DNA of 64,000 nt from an uncultured Lachnospiraceae bacterium (GTDB lineage: Bacteria; Bacillota; Clostridia; Lachnospirales; Lachnospiraceae). Location of the stretch: positions 1 to 64,000 of the forward strand of contig CAJURQ010000015.1 of NCBI GenBank assembly GCA_910588955.1, in the 5' to 3' direction. Of the stretch, positions 31,704-40,997 are shown piece after piece; position 1 is the stretch's first letter; each line of letters opens with the position of its first letter. The notes below the pieces were generated by a model. The model was not told the origin of the DNA. It saw only the letters and a list, made by a program, of their open reading frames with translations, and ran no database searches. Both the position numbers and the translations under genes were made by a program.

Positions 31704-33017
31704 TTAATGCGTGCATTTCGTTGATGTTTCCGTATGCGAATATCCTTTCGACCTCACCTCTCCACATTTTTCACACATTTCCGCAAAATAGTAATCTGTC
31801 TTACAACTTCCATCCGAAAACTTTTGATGTTTTTTAAGTGTACCACTCACAAAAGAATGGAAACAGCCTGCCCTTTCCATGTTACTACTCTGCTCTTCTG
31901 ACAAATCATAAGATATGCCGTTGTCTCCCAGAAATTTCCAATACTCCAATTCCATTTCATCTGAATACCCAATCTCTTCCTTCTCAAATGTCATTTCAGA
32001 TTCCCCATCCTGAGATATCTCAAAAAGATTAGCTTCCCCTCTCACCACTCGCGGATTCTCATAAGCACAAACCGTCAAAGAACCCCCAAACAAAATAACC
32101 GCTCCCAGCAGCAGGGACACCACTCTCTCTATTTTTTTACTTTTTCTACTCCGCAACATACTTTTCAACCTCCATTCAACCATTATTTTACCTGTACTAA
32201 AGTTTGCCTGATGTTTCGACTCTATCCATCTGTCCACCTGCGACATATTGATAATCACTTCTCCATATCTCTTTCTTTGCTCTGTATCAAAGTCCTGCAC
32301 TAACATGGCATCGCAGCTATGTTCGCTATAAATGGACATTACGCTGAAATAAAGATATACCAATGGATTAAACCAATGCAGGAGAACAGCGAGCAGACTG
32401 ATATATTTCCACGCTACATCTGATCTCTTGACATGAATCAGTTCATGTTTAAGGCTGAAATAAATTTCATCTTCTGTTAATCCTTCTTCCGGTATGATAA
32501 CATATTTTCGGAACACGCCCATTGTGCAGATTGTGTCAAACGCATCGGCGCACAGCAGTGGTATATTCTTTTTGATGCCCACTTCTTGTTTCACCCTGTC
32601 GAATATCGCCAGATAATTTGTCTGACTTATTTGCGGGTTTTCTTTCAGCGCCTTCAGTTTTTGGAATGTATACATGTTTCTGACGCCCACAAACAACAAC
32701 CCGCACGCCCAGACAGCCCACATCACCAATATGTATGTCTGAAAGTTTATATGTAGCCTGCCGCCTTCTTCTATCCCTATAAAATTTACTGCCGCAATAT
32801 TTTTCATGTCCCATTGTCTCTGGGTACCCAATATGCGGGACAATCCATATTTATACCCACTGTTGTATTTGGGCAGTGGAATGCAGAAGAAAACCAATGC
32901 TATCTTCATCATGTTGTATGCCCACGCGGGAAGCAGTATCCTTTTTCCCAAAACAGCACACAGGAAAACAGCAAGGAATACCACACTTCCGCTAATGGAC
33001 ATAGCCAGAATAAGCAT
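31704..33017 (-). CDS. BlaR1/MecR1-type M56 metallopeptidase
   Basis: This 437-aa membrane protein has four N-terminal helices surrounding a cytoplasmic zinc protease loop with HELIHVKRSD (HExxH; further ligand in HSCDAMLV). After a fifth helix (VVSLLLGAVILFGGSLTVCAY) the extracellular C terminus is only about 110 residues, with Cys-rich motifs (AEMCEKCGEVRSKGYSH). It lacks the penicillin-binding sensor domain of true BlaR1, so the signal is unknown. On sensing, the protease would lead to removal of the BlaI repressor coded just upstream, with which it overlaps by one base (TAATG). Confidence 0.88.
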   Translation of the reverse strand: MLILAMSISGSVVFLAVFLCAVLGKRILLPAWAYNMMKIALVFFCIPLPKYNSGYKYGLSRILGTQRQWDMKNIAAVNFIGIEEGGRLHINFQTYILVMWAVWACGLLFVGVRNMYTFQKLKALKENPQISQTNYLAIFDRVKQEVGIKKNIPLLCADAFDTICTMGVFRKYVIIPEEGLTEDEIYFSLKHELIHVKRSDVAWKYISLLAVLLHWFNPLVYLYFSVMSIYSEHSCDAMLVQDFDTEQRKRYGEVIINMSQVDRWIESKHQANFSTGKIMVEWRLKSMLRSRKSKKIERVVSLLLGAVILFGGSLTVCAYENPRVVRGEANLFEISQDGESEMTFEKEEIGYSDEMELEYWKFLGDNGISYDLSEEQSSNMERAGCFHSFVSGTLKKHQKFSDGSCKTDYYFAEMCEKCGEVRSKGYSHTETSTKCTH

Positions 33018-33406
33018 TACACGTCCTCCAGAAATTTTCTCAGTTCGTCCGCCTCAGCGCCATCCAGCTTCTTACCTCCGTTTAATGCTGACATAAACTG
33101 ATTCAAAGAGCCGTCAAAATAACAATCCAGAAGATGTCTCGCCCTTTCCCGTTCATACTGCTGTCTGTTTAACGCTGCTTTAAAATACCGTCTTTTCTTG
33201 AATCGTTCTTCCCCTTCACACCGAACAGATATGACGCCTTTTTGTTCCATCCGCGTTAAAAATGTGGATAATGTCTGTTTTTTCCACCTCTTTTCCGAGT
33301 CCTCTCCAAACTGTACCGCAATATCCCTGTAGGAATATTCTTTGTCCTCTTTCCACATCCACTCCAAAATCTCCTTTTCAGAGTCAGATAGTAGTATTTC
33401 GTTCAT
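33017..33406 (-). CDS. blaI: BlaI/MecI-family repressor
   Basis: This 129-aa winged-helix repressor has the family N terminus (LSDSEKEILEWMWKEDKEYSYRDIAVQFGED), a recognition segment with KKQTLSTFLTRMEQKGVI and a C-terminal dimerisation helix. It pairs with the M56 protease in one operon. Its own promoter contains a CTAC-N6-GTAG palindrome between -35 and -10, and a similar, stronger palindrome lies upstream of the secreted-protein gene at 31531, suggesting a regulon of at least two transcription units. AAAGGAGGG precedes the ATG. Confidence 0.92.
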   Translation of the reverse strand: MNEILLSDSEKEILEWMWKEDKEYSYRDIAVQFGEDSEKRWKKQTLSTFLTRMEQKGVISVRCEGEERFKKRRYFKAALNRQQYERERARHLLDCYFDGSLNQFMSALNGGKKLDGAEADELRKFLEDV

Positions 33407-33428
33407 GGCTTGACCCTCCTTTTATTTT

Positions 33429-33457
33429 ATGGTACTACACGCTCGTAGACCTGTCAA
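33429..33457 (-). promoter_or_regulatory. blaI promoter with operator in the spacer
   Basis: On the minus strand TTGACA (33452-33457), 17 nt, TACCAT (33429-33434). The spacer contains CTACGAGCGTGTAG, an interrupted palindrome matching BlaI-type operators. Autorepression is expected. Confidence 0.7.
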
Positions 33458-33517
33458 AGCAAAGAAGTACGATTTTCCAGAAAACGTTTTTCCGATAATT
33501 TTTATACTCATTTGCTC

Positions 33518-33546
33518 TTGACATCACCACCTTCCTCTGCTACACT
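33518..33546 (+). promoter_or_regulatory. Promoter of the orphan gene at 33658
   Basis: TTGACA (33518-33523), 17-nt spacer, TACACT (33541-33546). The leader of about 105 nt contains a perfect hairpin GAAACCG-ctc-CGGTTTC. Confidence 0.6.
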
Positions 33547-33657
33547 CTATCTAACATATCTGGGATATCATCTTTTTTGAAACCGCTCCGGTTTCGCTTT
33601 GACAATCCCCATGTGTATTAGAACAAAAGAATTCGAGCGAAAGGTAGACTCAAATAT

Positions 33658-34185
33658 ATGCAGAACGCAATAATTGTGCAAGACAAAGACAACCATCATA
33701 TCGTTATAATTCCTGATATCATTTTTTCCAATAAACAGAACATTAATTGGGGTGATGTGGAAAACTATTTAAAACAGTACATAGACATTATTGTTGAAAT
33801 AACCGAAAGCAAAGACATTGTATATATTGGTAAAAATTTTCCTAACGAATTTTCATCCTCGAAATACACCAGAATATTAAAGGGAGCAAGAGCCAAAGCT
33901 AAAGCAAATGCTGTCCAGGGTATTCGAGAAATGTTAGAAATTGCTGCAAACAAAACATATTGTCAAAACCATAAGACAAAACATAATTCAGATGCCCAAA
34001 ATGGATGGTATTATTATATTACACGTTTTGCTCTGCCAATCTATGAAAATAAAATAAAAACAAATCAATATAATATCTACACTGGACGTTTAGTCATTAA
34101 TCACACTTCTACCGGAAAAATGTATCTCTATGACTTGGTAGATATAAAAAAAGAAGCGAGTAACCCATTCAAGCCTACTATGTAG
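33658..34185 (+). CDS. Orphan protein resembling polyvalent-protein accessory domains
   Basis: This 175-aa protein is on the opposite strand to its neighbours and clearly more A+T-rich than they are, which suggests recent transfer. The N-terminal 65 residues form one alpha/beta-like unit (IIVQDKDNHHIVIIPDI...DIVYIGKNFPNEF). A segment KYTRILKGARAKAKANAVQGI leads to YYYITRFALPIYENKIKTNQYNIYTGRLVINHTSTGKMYLYDLVDIKKE. From memory this pattern resembles domains attached to large polyvalent phage or element proteins (LPD3/PBECR type). The assignment is tentative. A terminator-like nested palindrome overlaps its end. Confidence 0.6.
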   Translation: MQNAIIVQDKDNHHIVIIPDIIFSNKQNINWGDVENYLKQYIDIIVEITESKDIVYIGKNFPNEFSSSKYTRILKGARAKAKANAVQGIREMLEIAANKTYCQNHKTKHNSDAQNGWYYYITRFALPIYENKIKTNQYNIYTGRLVINHTSTGKMYLYDLVDIKKEASNPFKPTM

Positions 34186-34209
34186 GCAAATGGTACAAAA
34201 CCGCTTCTC
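34153..34209 (+). repeat. Triple-nested palindrome over the end of the orphan gene
   Basis: From outside inward: AGAAGCG / CGCTTCT, CCATT / AATGG and GCCTAC-tat-GTAGGC. The last codons and stop of the 175-aa gene lie inside it. No U-tract follows, only TTGG. Confidence 0.7.
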
Positions 34210-34259
34210 TTGGATTCAGACTATCATGCAATTTCCCTTCTGTCAAGTACCCGCGCAAT

Positions 34260-34344
34260 CGAGTAGGGAAGATTCTTCTTCCCCTACTCGCCGCGCGCCC
34301 CATGCGCCGCCTTAGCGGCATACTTCCTCTGCATGGGGCTGCGC
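34260..34344. repeat. Two further nested hairpins in the orphan gene/glgB gap
   Basis: CGAGTAGGG / CCCTACTCG with a partly paired GAAGA interior (34260-34290), then GCGC-CCATGC / GCATGGGG-GCGC enclosing GCCGC-ctta-GCGGC (about 34295-34344). With the element at 34153 and the glgB terminator this convergent gap is almost wholly palindromic. Confidence 0.65.
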
Positions 34345-34346
34345 AT

Positions 34347-34377
34347 AAAAACGGACGACCAGTCACCCGGTCGTCCG
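34347..34377 (-). terminator. Terminator of glgB
   Basis: On the minus strand CGGACGACC pairs perfectly with GGTCGTCCG (34352-34377), followed directly by TTTTTA. It is 15 nt after the glgB stop. Confidence 0.92.
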
Positions 34378-34391
34378 TCGCCATCATTCAT

Positions 34392-36371
34392 TTAGAAAAT
34401 AAACACCGCAGCCGTATAAGGCGGCAGATCAAAAGAAATACTGTAGTCCTTAAAGTTGCAGGGCTCCTTCTCCGCCATGATCTCCGCGGGAATCACGTTC
34501 CCGTTTCCGCCGAACCGCTTGTCGTCGCTGTTTAAGAGCAGCTTATACTTTTTCTTCTTCGGCACACCCAGCTTATAATTCTCCCATCTCATAGGAGTCA
34601 TGTTAATGACAAACATGATATTGTTCTTGCCGGTTTTGTCCTTGCGATAGAAGCTGTATGTACTGCGATCCGCATCGTCGGCGTTCAGCCACTCGAAGCC
34701 AGCCCAGTCATTGTCGATCGTGTACATTGCCGGGTACTTATTGTAAAGGGCGAGCAGCTCCTTCACATACTCGTGCATACCCTTGTTCTGTTCTTCGCCG
34801 AGCAGATTCCAGTCAAGCTCCCTCGTCTCGCTCCACTCTCTCTCCTGCCCGAAATCCTGTCCCATAAAGAGCAGTTTCTTTCCGGAATGCCCCATCATGT
34901 AGGCGTAGCCCACGCGCAGGTTCGCGTATTTGTCTACAGGATAGCCGGGCATCTTGTTGACCATGGAACATTTCAGGTGTACCACCTCGTCATGTGAGAG
35001 CGGCAGGATATAGTTTTCGCTGTTATTATAGCTCATGGCAAAAGTCATGGCATAGTGGTTATTCTTGCGGAAATATGGATCAAGCTTCATATATTCGCAG
35101 AAGTCATGCATCCATCCCATGTTCCATTTGAAGCTGAAACCAAGACCGTCCTCCTCCACCTTGCCCGTCACTTTCGGCCACGCCGTGGACTCCTCCGCAA
35201 TGGTGAGGAACCCGGGGTATGCGCCATGCACTACGGAATTTAAATGCTTAAAGAACTCGATCGCATCCAAGTTTTCGTTTCCGCCGTACTTATTCGGCAC
35301 CCACTGACCTGCCTGTTTGCTGTAGTCCAGATAAAGCATGGACGCCACGGCGTCAATTCGGATACCGTCGATATGGTACTCCCTGATCCAGTAAAGAACA
35401 TTCGCAATCAGGAAATTTCTGACTTCATTCTTCGCATAGTTAAAAATCTTCGTGCCCCAGTCGGGATGCTCACCAATCCTCGGATCGGGATGCTCAAAAA
35501 TACACTGTCCGTCGAAACGACCAAGTCCGTGCGCGTCAGTCGCAAAATGCGCCGGAACCCAATCCAGAATTACGCCGATTTTACTCTTATGAAGCTTGTT
35601 AATCAAGTACATAAAATCGCACGGATCGCCGTGTCTGGAAGTAGGCGCGTAATATCCGGTCACCTGATAGCCCCATGAACCGTCAAAGGGATACTCCGCA
35701 ATACCCATAAGCTCGATATGGGTATAGTGCATCTCCTTCAGATAATCTACAATCCTGTCCGCAAACTCGCGGTAATTGTAGAAGCCTTCCCCGGTGCCGT
35801 CGGGATGTTTCATCCACGAACCGATGTGGCACTCATAGATCGCCATAGGCTCCTGATTATAGTCCTTGCTGTCCCTTGCCGCCATCCAAGCGCCGTCCGA
35901 CCATTTAAACTTGCTGATATCAAAAGTCTTGGACGCATTACCCGGACGCATCTCCGCATAATTTGCAAAGGGATCCGCCTTGTAAAGCTTTTCGCCCGCA
36001 GGTGTGCGGATCAGATACTTATAAAGCTCGTTCTCACCCACGCCCGGAATAAAAAGCTTATAGATCCCGCCGGGACCCAGCTTCTCCATCGCATGTTTCT
36101 CTTCATCCCAGCCGTTAAAGGTTCCTATCACATGAACGCTTGCCGCATTGGGTGCCCAAACAGCGAAAAACATGCCCTTTTCGCCATTATCCACAGAAGG
36201 ATGCGCTCCAAGCTTTTTGTAGATGTCATAATGTGTTCCCTGTGCGAACACATACTGATCCGCCTCGGAGATAAACACCTCCTCCGTCGTCTGCTTCTCC
36301 ACTTTCTTTGGCGCCGCCTTTACCTGTTTTTTCTGTACTTCAGACGATTTAGCCGCTTTTTTTACTGCCAT
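34392..36371 (-). CDS. glgB: 1,4-alpha-glucan branching enzyme
   Basis: This 659-aa cytoplasmic enzyme introduces alpha-1,6 branches into glycogen. In order: a Lys/Ala-rich N-terminal tail of about 30 residues, a CBM48-type domain (GMFFAVWAPNAASVHVIGTFNGWD), then a GH13 barrel with VILDWVPAHFATD, GIRIDAVASMLYLDY (nucleophile Asp), FLTIAEESTAWP (acid Glu) and LPLSHDEVVH (transition-state stabiliser), and a C-terminal beta domain. The length is typical. No other glycogen genes are in the window. The positively charged tail is unlike E. coli GlgB. Confidence 0.97.
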   Translation of the reverse strand: MAVKKAAKSSEVQKKQVKAAPKKVEKQTTEEVFISEADQYVFAQGTHYDIYKKLGAHPSVDNGEKGMFFAVWAPNAASVHVIGTFNGWDEEKHAMEKLGPGGIYKLFIPGVGENELYKYLIRTPAGEKLYKADPFANYAEMRPGNASKTFDISKFKWSDGAWMAARDSKDYNQEPMAIYECHIGSWMKHPDGTGEGFYNYREFADRIVDYLKEMHYTHIELMGIAEYPFDGSWGYQVTGYYAPTSRHGDPCDFMYLINKLHKSKIGVILDWVPAHFATDAHGLGRFDGQCIFEHPDPRIGEHPDWGTKIFNYAKNEVRNFLIANVLYWIREYHIDGIRIDAVASMLYLDYSKQAGQWVPNKYGGNENLDAIEFFKHLNSVVHGAYPGFLTIAEESTAWPKVTGKVEEDGLGFSFKWNMGWMHDFCEYMKLDPYFRKNNHYAMTFAMSYNNSENYILPLSHDEVVHLKCSMVNKMPGYPVDKYANLRVGYAYMMGHSGKKLLFMGQDFGQEREWSETRELDWNLLGEEQNKGMHEYVKELLALYNKYPAMYTIDNDWAGFEWLNADDADRSTYSFYRKDKTGKNNIMFVINMTPMRWENYKLGVPKKKKYKLLLNSDDKRFGGNGNVIPAEIMAEKEPCNFKDYSISFDLPPYTAAVFIF

Positions 36372-36412
36372 AACCTAACCCCCTGTTTTTTATTGCACTG
36401 AGAGAATATATT

Positions 36413-39013
36413 TTAGTAATGCATGAAGTCCTTCTCCCGCAGTATAATCATGTCCTCTTCATCATACCTCTTTGCGAGCAAAATATCCATAAAATGTTTC
36501 GGAGTTTTTTTATTTGCATACTCGATCGCTTCATCCACCAGATCCCTCACTTCGGCAAGGGTCACTTCATGGTCGCTTGTCTGCCTGTCCGCAATCCTCG
36601 TATGGAGCGCCAGAATGCCAAATTCATCAATGGAATACTCCATATCCTCCGCATACTGTTTCGCGTAAGCCACCAACGATTCGTTATCCAGCGGTTCAAT
36701 GTCCACGCGCAGGTTGAAGCTGTTTGTCAGTGCGCTGTGTTTGGAGAGCAGATCGTTCACTTCCGTCTTGTTGCCTACAAGCAGCGCCAGAAGACCCATA
36801 TTCTCCTTCTCGAGCACTTTTATCATAGATGCCACGGTAGCCGATTTCAGCTTTGCCGCCTCCACAATTATCAGCGCGCCGTTGTCCATCTTGGAGAAGG
36901 TCGCCTCCACATCCTTCTTATTCAGGATATGCCCTTCGATCTTCGCCACTTTCCCGGAGAAATTGCTGTCATTATACTGCATCTCCCGAATCAGCGCTTT
37001 CGCCAGAGACATCGTCGTAGTTTCTTCCTCCCCGGTGATAATGATGTTCCCTGTACAGGACGCCAGACTCATATTGTCGAGCACATGAATCAGTTGTTTT
37101 CTGGATTTACGCTGATGCACAAACTTACCAAAAAGTTCCTGCTCTTCCGGGCTGAGATCCCGCTCTCTCGCAGTCTCCTCCTCGGCGTCCGCCTCCTCTG
37201 CCGGGGCGGATTCTTTCGCGGGCTTTTCCGCCGGCTCCTGCACCTCTGTCTCCGCAGCATCAGTATCGTCCGAAATGTCCGCATCTTCCGTTTCCGGAAC
37301 CGCCTCCCGCTCTTCCTCCCGCACCAAAACAGGCTTCGCCTTCTCAGCCGGCACATCCGCATCCGGCATGTCATCCGGGAAAACTATCTTTTTCACATGG
37401 GGATTTTTGCTGGATTCTTTCATGATAGCCGCCATAAAGGCTTTTTCCAGCTCTTCCAGAAGTCCGTTCTTCGTCGCCTCGTCAAAACTGGCGAACAGAC
37501 TGCCCGTCTGTGCCATAATATGCTGGCGGACATCCTCCATCCGCTTTTCCTGATTATTCTTTTTCATCTGTTCCCACTCAGCCATAATATCGTCGATACT
37601 GAGCTGACCGGTAATCTGTTTCTCCACTTTCTCCGCGTCCGGCAGTACGAAGCTGATCTGTCCGTCGTACTCCTGCGCCAGATATTTATCATATTCCGTA
37701 GACTTGGAAGCTGCCAGCGCCTGCTCTCTGAGCGCCCTCGCCTGCAGCCTCTCCGCCTCTCTCGTCATCTCTTCTATGATTTTCTGTGCGTCGAACGCCA
37801 CTGTGTCGTCCCGCACAATATCCTCTGCTGCCGCCTGCAATTCTTCCTCATTTAAGGTGTTTACATTGGGCAGCTTCTCCGTCTCCTCCAGAAGCGGCGC
37901 AATGATCGTGTCCGTGATAGACGGCTCTGGCTTGTGCTCTTTTGACCTCTCAAAAGGTATCGGCTGTTTTACTGCCGGGGGCTCCGGCTCTGCCATCTCC
38001 TCAAAAGATTCCTCCTCTTCCTCCTCAAAATCTTCCTCTGAAACAGCTTGTTCTATATCACTTGAGAAATCTCCTGTCTCCTCAAATGCCGCAAAATCTC
38101 CCGGCACATCTTCATCTTCCATGTCTTCCGATTCCTGCATATCGGCGGGAGCATCCTCCAAAACCTCTTTCATACTCTCCGCCAGCGCCATCTGCAGATT
38201 TATGGTATTATACTGTCCCACATCCACCGGCTTGACCTCGGGCAGTTCTGTGGTGGGCGCTGCCAGCACGTCTCCCTCTTCCCCGTAATCCCCGTTCTCT
38301 CCGTGGCTGATGGCTTCCGCAACCTGCGTGTCTCCCGAAATCTCGTCAGGCTGTTCCTCCACTTCCGGCTCCTCGTCCACAGGTTCTCCGGCACTTCTTC
38401 CCTGTATGTAAGCGTCATACTTTTCCTGCTGCTCCGGGCTGAGCGGCTGATGCAGCGACTTCAATTCAAGCGCCTTGATCACATACCTTCCCTCACCGAA
38501 CCAGAGGAACATCTCGTCGCATTCCTCCACGCATTTCGTAGTCAGACCGATGCGGTGATAGAGATAAGCCAGCTCGTACACCCACTTCTCTCTCGGCTCA
38601 CGCTTCTTAAACTCCTCCAAAATCGCGATCCGCTCCTCGATGCTGACGTCCAGCGCCTCGTAGAGTCTGTACTGCAAAACATAGCGCCCCGTATCTCTCG
38701 GCGCGATCTGCACAAATTCCTTATAGTATTCGCTTGCCTGATCATACTCGCCCATCTTGATGCAAAGCTCGCACAGGGAATAGATAATCAGTCTGCCGGT
38801 AGGGTGCTTTTCATAGGCAAGGAGAAGGATATCCTTGCTCTCCTGATACCGCCTGTTGATCTTATACAGATCGCTGATCGTACAGAGCATCATCACACTT
38901 CTGACCCTGCGCCAGTCAATCTTGTCCGCGATCTCCGCCGCCTCCGCGTACTCTCCCTCTGCTATCAGCGCTTTAATCTCATCCGCGCTTGCTTTGTATT
39001 CAAATTTATCCAA
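36413..39013 (-). CDS. TPR protein with degenerate AAA+ C-terminal domain
   Basis: This 866-aa cytoplasmic protein has TPR-like helical repeats at residues about 1-190 (SEYYKEFVQIAPRDTGRYVLQYRLYEA; YELAYLYHRIGL). Then comes a long acidic, Glu/Pro-rich and probably disordered region (about 200-590), and a C-terminal AAA+-like domain resembling SpoVK/CbbX types: NIIITGEEETTTMSLAKAL where Walker A would be, GALIIVEAAKL for Walker B, LLALLVGNKTEV for sensor 1. Walker A lacks the GK(S/T), so ATPase activity is doubtful. I start at TTG 39013 because GAGGTGA lies 5-6 nt upstream and gives the N terminus MDKFEYK. Function unknown. Confidence 0.78.
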   Translation of the reverse strand: MDKFEYKASADEIKALIAEGEYAEAAEIADKIDWRRVRSVMMLCTISDLYKINRRYQESKDILLLAYEKHPTGRLIIYSLCELCIKMGEYDQASEYYKEFVQIAPRDTGRYVLQYRLYEALDVSIEERIAILEEFKKREPREKWVYELAYLYHRIGLTTKCVEECDEMFLWFGEGRYVIKALELKSLHQPLSPEQQEKYDAYIQGRSAGEPVDEEPEVEEQPDEISGDTQVAEAISHGENGDYGEEGDVLAAPTTELPEVKPVDVGQYNTINLQMALAESMKEVLEDAPADMQESEDMEDEDVPGDFAAFEETGDFSSDIEQAVSEEDFEEEEEESFEEMAEPEPPAVKQPIPFERSKEHKPEPSITDTIIAPLLEETEKLPNVNTLNEEELQAAAEDIVRDDTVAFDAQKIIEEMTREAERLQARALREQALAASKSTEYDKYLAQEYDGQISFVLPDAEKVEKQITGQLSIDDIMAEWEQMKKNNQEKRMEDVRQHIMAQTGSLFASFDEATKNGLLEELEKAFMAAIMKESSKNPHVKKIVFPDDMPDADVPAEKAKPVLVREEEREAVPETEDADISDDTDAAETEVQEPAEKPAKESAPAEEADAEEETARERDLSPEEQELFGKFVHQRKSRKQLIHVLDNMSLASCTGNIIITGEEETTTMSLAKALIREMQYNDSNFSGKVAKIEGHILNKKDVEATFSKMDNGALIIVEAAKLKSATVASMIKVLEKENMGLLALLVGNKTEVNDLLSKHSALTNSFNLRVDIEPLDNESLVAYAKQYAEDMEYSIDEFGILALHTRIADRQTSDHEVTLAEVRDLVDEAIEYANKKTPKHFMDILLAKRYDEEDMIILREKDFMHY

Positions 39014-39068
39014 GGTACTCACCTCATCAACGTACTTTTCCTGTTTTCTCCATTTACACAGTGACCCT

Positions 39069-39097
39069 ATTATCTGTTTCAGTTTACCATAGTCCCC
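39069..39097 (-). promoter_or_regulatory. Likely promoter of the TPR/AAA+ gene
   Basis: On the minus strand TTTACA, a 17-nt spacer and TAAACT lie some 50-80 nt upstream of the TTG start. Hexamer edges are approximate. A second possible -35 (TTGACA) overlaps the spacer. Confidence 0.4.
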
Positions 39098-39202
39098 TGT
39101 CAATGTAAACAAATTCCGTCGAAAAAAAGCACCTCTGCTCCCAATATATGGAACTATTTGTAAAAATATTACCTTATCTTGTATTTTTACGGAAGATACC
39201 GC

Positions 39203-40069
39203 TCACCTCCGCATTTGCAGCAGGCGATCCGATAATTCCGCAAACCGTTCCAAAGTAAATGTTTCTCCGCGCACCATTGTGGAAAGTCCCATATCCGCCA
39301 GAACCATCTCAACCTGCCCTCTCGTCACGCCCAAGCCCCCCGCGTTGGCAAGCCCGTTCGCCAGTGTTTTGCGCCTCTGGTTAAAGGACGCCCGGATGAC
39401 GGCGAACAAAAACGCCTCGTCAGCCGTCCCCACCGGCGGTTTCTCGTATCTCGTCAGCCGCACCACCGTGCTGTCCACGTTGGGACGGGGCAGAAAGCAG
39501 GATGCCGGCACCCTCGCCACCACTTCCGGCTTCGCGTAATACTGCACCGCAAGCGACAAAGCCCCGTAATCCTTGGAACCCGGACCCGTCTGCATCCGAT
39601 CCGCCACCTCGCTCTGCACCATAACCGTAATGCTTGCAAGGGGCATTCCGCTCTCAAACAGCGCCATAATAATCGGTGTCGTGATATAATAAGGCAGATT
39701 CGCCACCACCTTTAAGGGTCGTCCGCCGTTCTCCGCTGCCAGTGCGGCAAGATCCACCTTCAAAATATCCTCGCACAGCACCTTGACATTGTCATAAGGA
39801 GACAGCGTCTCCTCCAAGATCGGAATCAGCTCTCTGTCAATCTCCACCGCCACGACCCGGTCCGCTGCCTCCGCAAGATACTGCGTCATAGTGCCGATTC
39901 CCGGTCCGATTTCCAACACACAGTCCTCCTTCGTGATCTGTGCCGCCTCCACGATCTTTGCAAGAATGTTGGCGTCGATCAGAAAATTCTGTCCGTATTT
40001 TTTCTGCATACGGAACTGATGCTTCTTGAGTATTTCAGATGTATTCGTGTAATTTCCTAAGTCAGCCAT
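39203..40069 (-). CDS. rsmA: 16S rRNA dimethyladenosine transferase RsmA (KsgA)
   Basis: This 288-aa SAM-dependent methyltransferase dimethylates two adjacent adenosines near the 3' end of 16S rRNA during 30S maturation. KYGQNFLID opens the domain, VLEIGPGIGTMTQYLAE is the SAM-binding motif I, VVAVEIDREL holds the ribose-binding acid, and NLPYYITTPII is the catalytic NLPY motif. Helical C-terminal domain. The ATG at 40069 has GAGGG upstream and lies 10 nt after the tatD stop; the tatD-rsmA order is common in Firmicutes. Loss of this enzyme gives kasugamycin resistance (family knowledge). Confidence 0.97.
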   Translation of the reverse strand: MADLGNYTNTSEILKKHQFRMQKKYGQNFLIDANILAKIVEAAQITKEDCVLEIGPGIGTMTQYLAEAADRVVAVEIDRELIPILEETLSPYDNVKVLCEDILKVDLAALAAENGGRPLKVVANLPYYITTPIIMALFESGMPLASITVMVQSEVADRMQTGPGSKDYGALSLAVQYYAKPEVVARVPASCFLPRPNVDSTVVRLTRYEKPPVGTADEAFLFAVIRASFNQRRKTLANGLANAGGLGVTRGQVEMVLADMGLSTMVRGETFTLERFAELSDRLLQMRR

Positions 40070-40079
40070 ATAAATGCCC

Positions 40080-40844
40080 TCATAACCCGAACAACCTTTT
40101 CGCGTTCCTCTCCGTGGTTTCCACCACTTCCTCATATGAAATCCCCTTTAGCTTTGCGATCTCCTCCGCCACATAGGGAAGGTTCAGCGAAGAGTTGCGT
40201 TCCCCCCGATGAGGATCCGGTGAAAGGTACGGGCTGTCCGTCTCCAGAAGAATCTTATCCAGCGGAATGTACTGCACCGCCTCCTTCAGTTTCTTCGCAT
40301 TCTTAAAGGTAATGACGCCGCCGATGCCAAAATAGATATCCATGTTCAGATATTCCCGCGCCATCTCCTTCGCATAGGAAAAGCAGTGCACCACGCCGCC
40401 AATCTCCCCCGCCCGATGCGCCTGCATGATATCCAATGTGTCCTTCGCCGCCTCTCTGGAATGGATAATCACGGGAAGTTTTACCTCCCTTGCCAGCACA
40501 AGCTGTCTGGCAAACCACTCCTTCTGCAAAGCCGCCGCAGGCTCGGGATAGTGGTAATCCAGCCCCGTTTCACCCACTGCCACGACCTTTTCATGACCAC
40601 ACAGCGTGCGCAGCCGCTCCATGCCTTCCTCCGAAAGCTCCTCTACCTCGCTCGGATGCACGCCCACCGCCCCATATATAAAAGGATACTGCTCCGCCAG
40701 CCTCACGCTCGCCTCACTTCCGGCAAGGCTGGCGCCTATATTAATCACCGTACCGATGCCGTGTGCCGCCAGTGAAGAAAGCAGTTCTTCCCTGTCTGCG
40801 TCAAAATCTTCATCATCATAATGTGCATGACTCTCAAAAATCAT
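40080..40844 (-). CDS. tatD: TatD family metal-dependent DNase
   Basis: This 254-aa TIM-barrel hydrolase has metal ligands in FESHAHYDDEDFD (HxH), GETGLDYHYPEP (Glu), PVIIHSREA (His), VVHCFSYA (His) and LLETDSPYLSPDPHRG (Asp). It is a 3'-5' exonuclease in the family's characterised members, with roles in repair and DNA turnover. It is followed by rsmA after 10 nt in an operon. Confidence 0.95.
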   Translation of the reverse strand: MIFESHAHYDDEDFDADREELLSSLAAHGIGTVINIGASLAGSEASVRLAEQYPFIYGAVGVHPSEVEELSEEGMERLRTLCGHEKVVAVGETGLDYHYPEPAAALQKEWFARQLVLAREVKLPVIIHSREAAKDTLDIMQAHRAGEIGGVVHCFSYAKEMAREYLNMDIYFGIGGVITFKNAKKLKEAVQYIPLDKILLETDSPYLSPDPHRGERNSSLNLPYVAEEIAKLKGISYEEVVETTERNAKRLFGL

Positions 40845-40997
40845 ATCACCTACCCCTTTCCCATTGCCGCTTACACCGCACTAATAAACCGTGTTCTTTC
40901 CATCCTATATAAACTGTGAATAATGTATCATCTTAGCCCGCCAAATGCAAATACTAAAAAAAATTGAAATATTCTTAAAAATTCTTTAAAAAAACAC

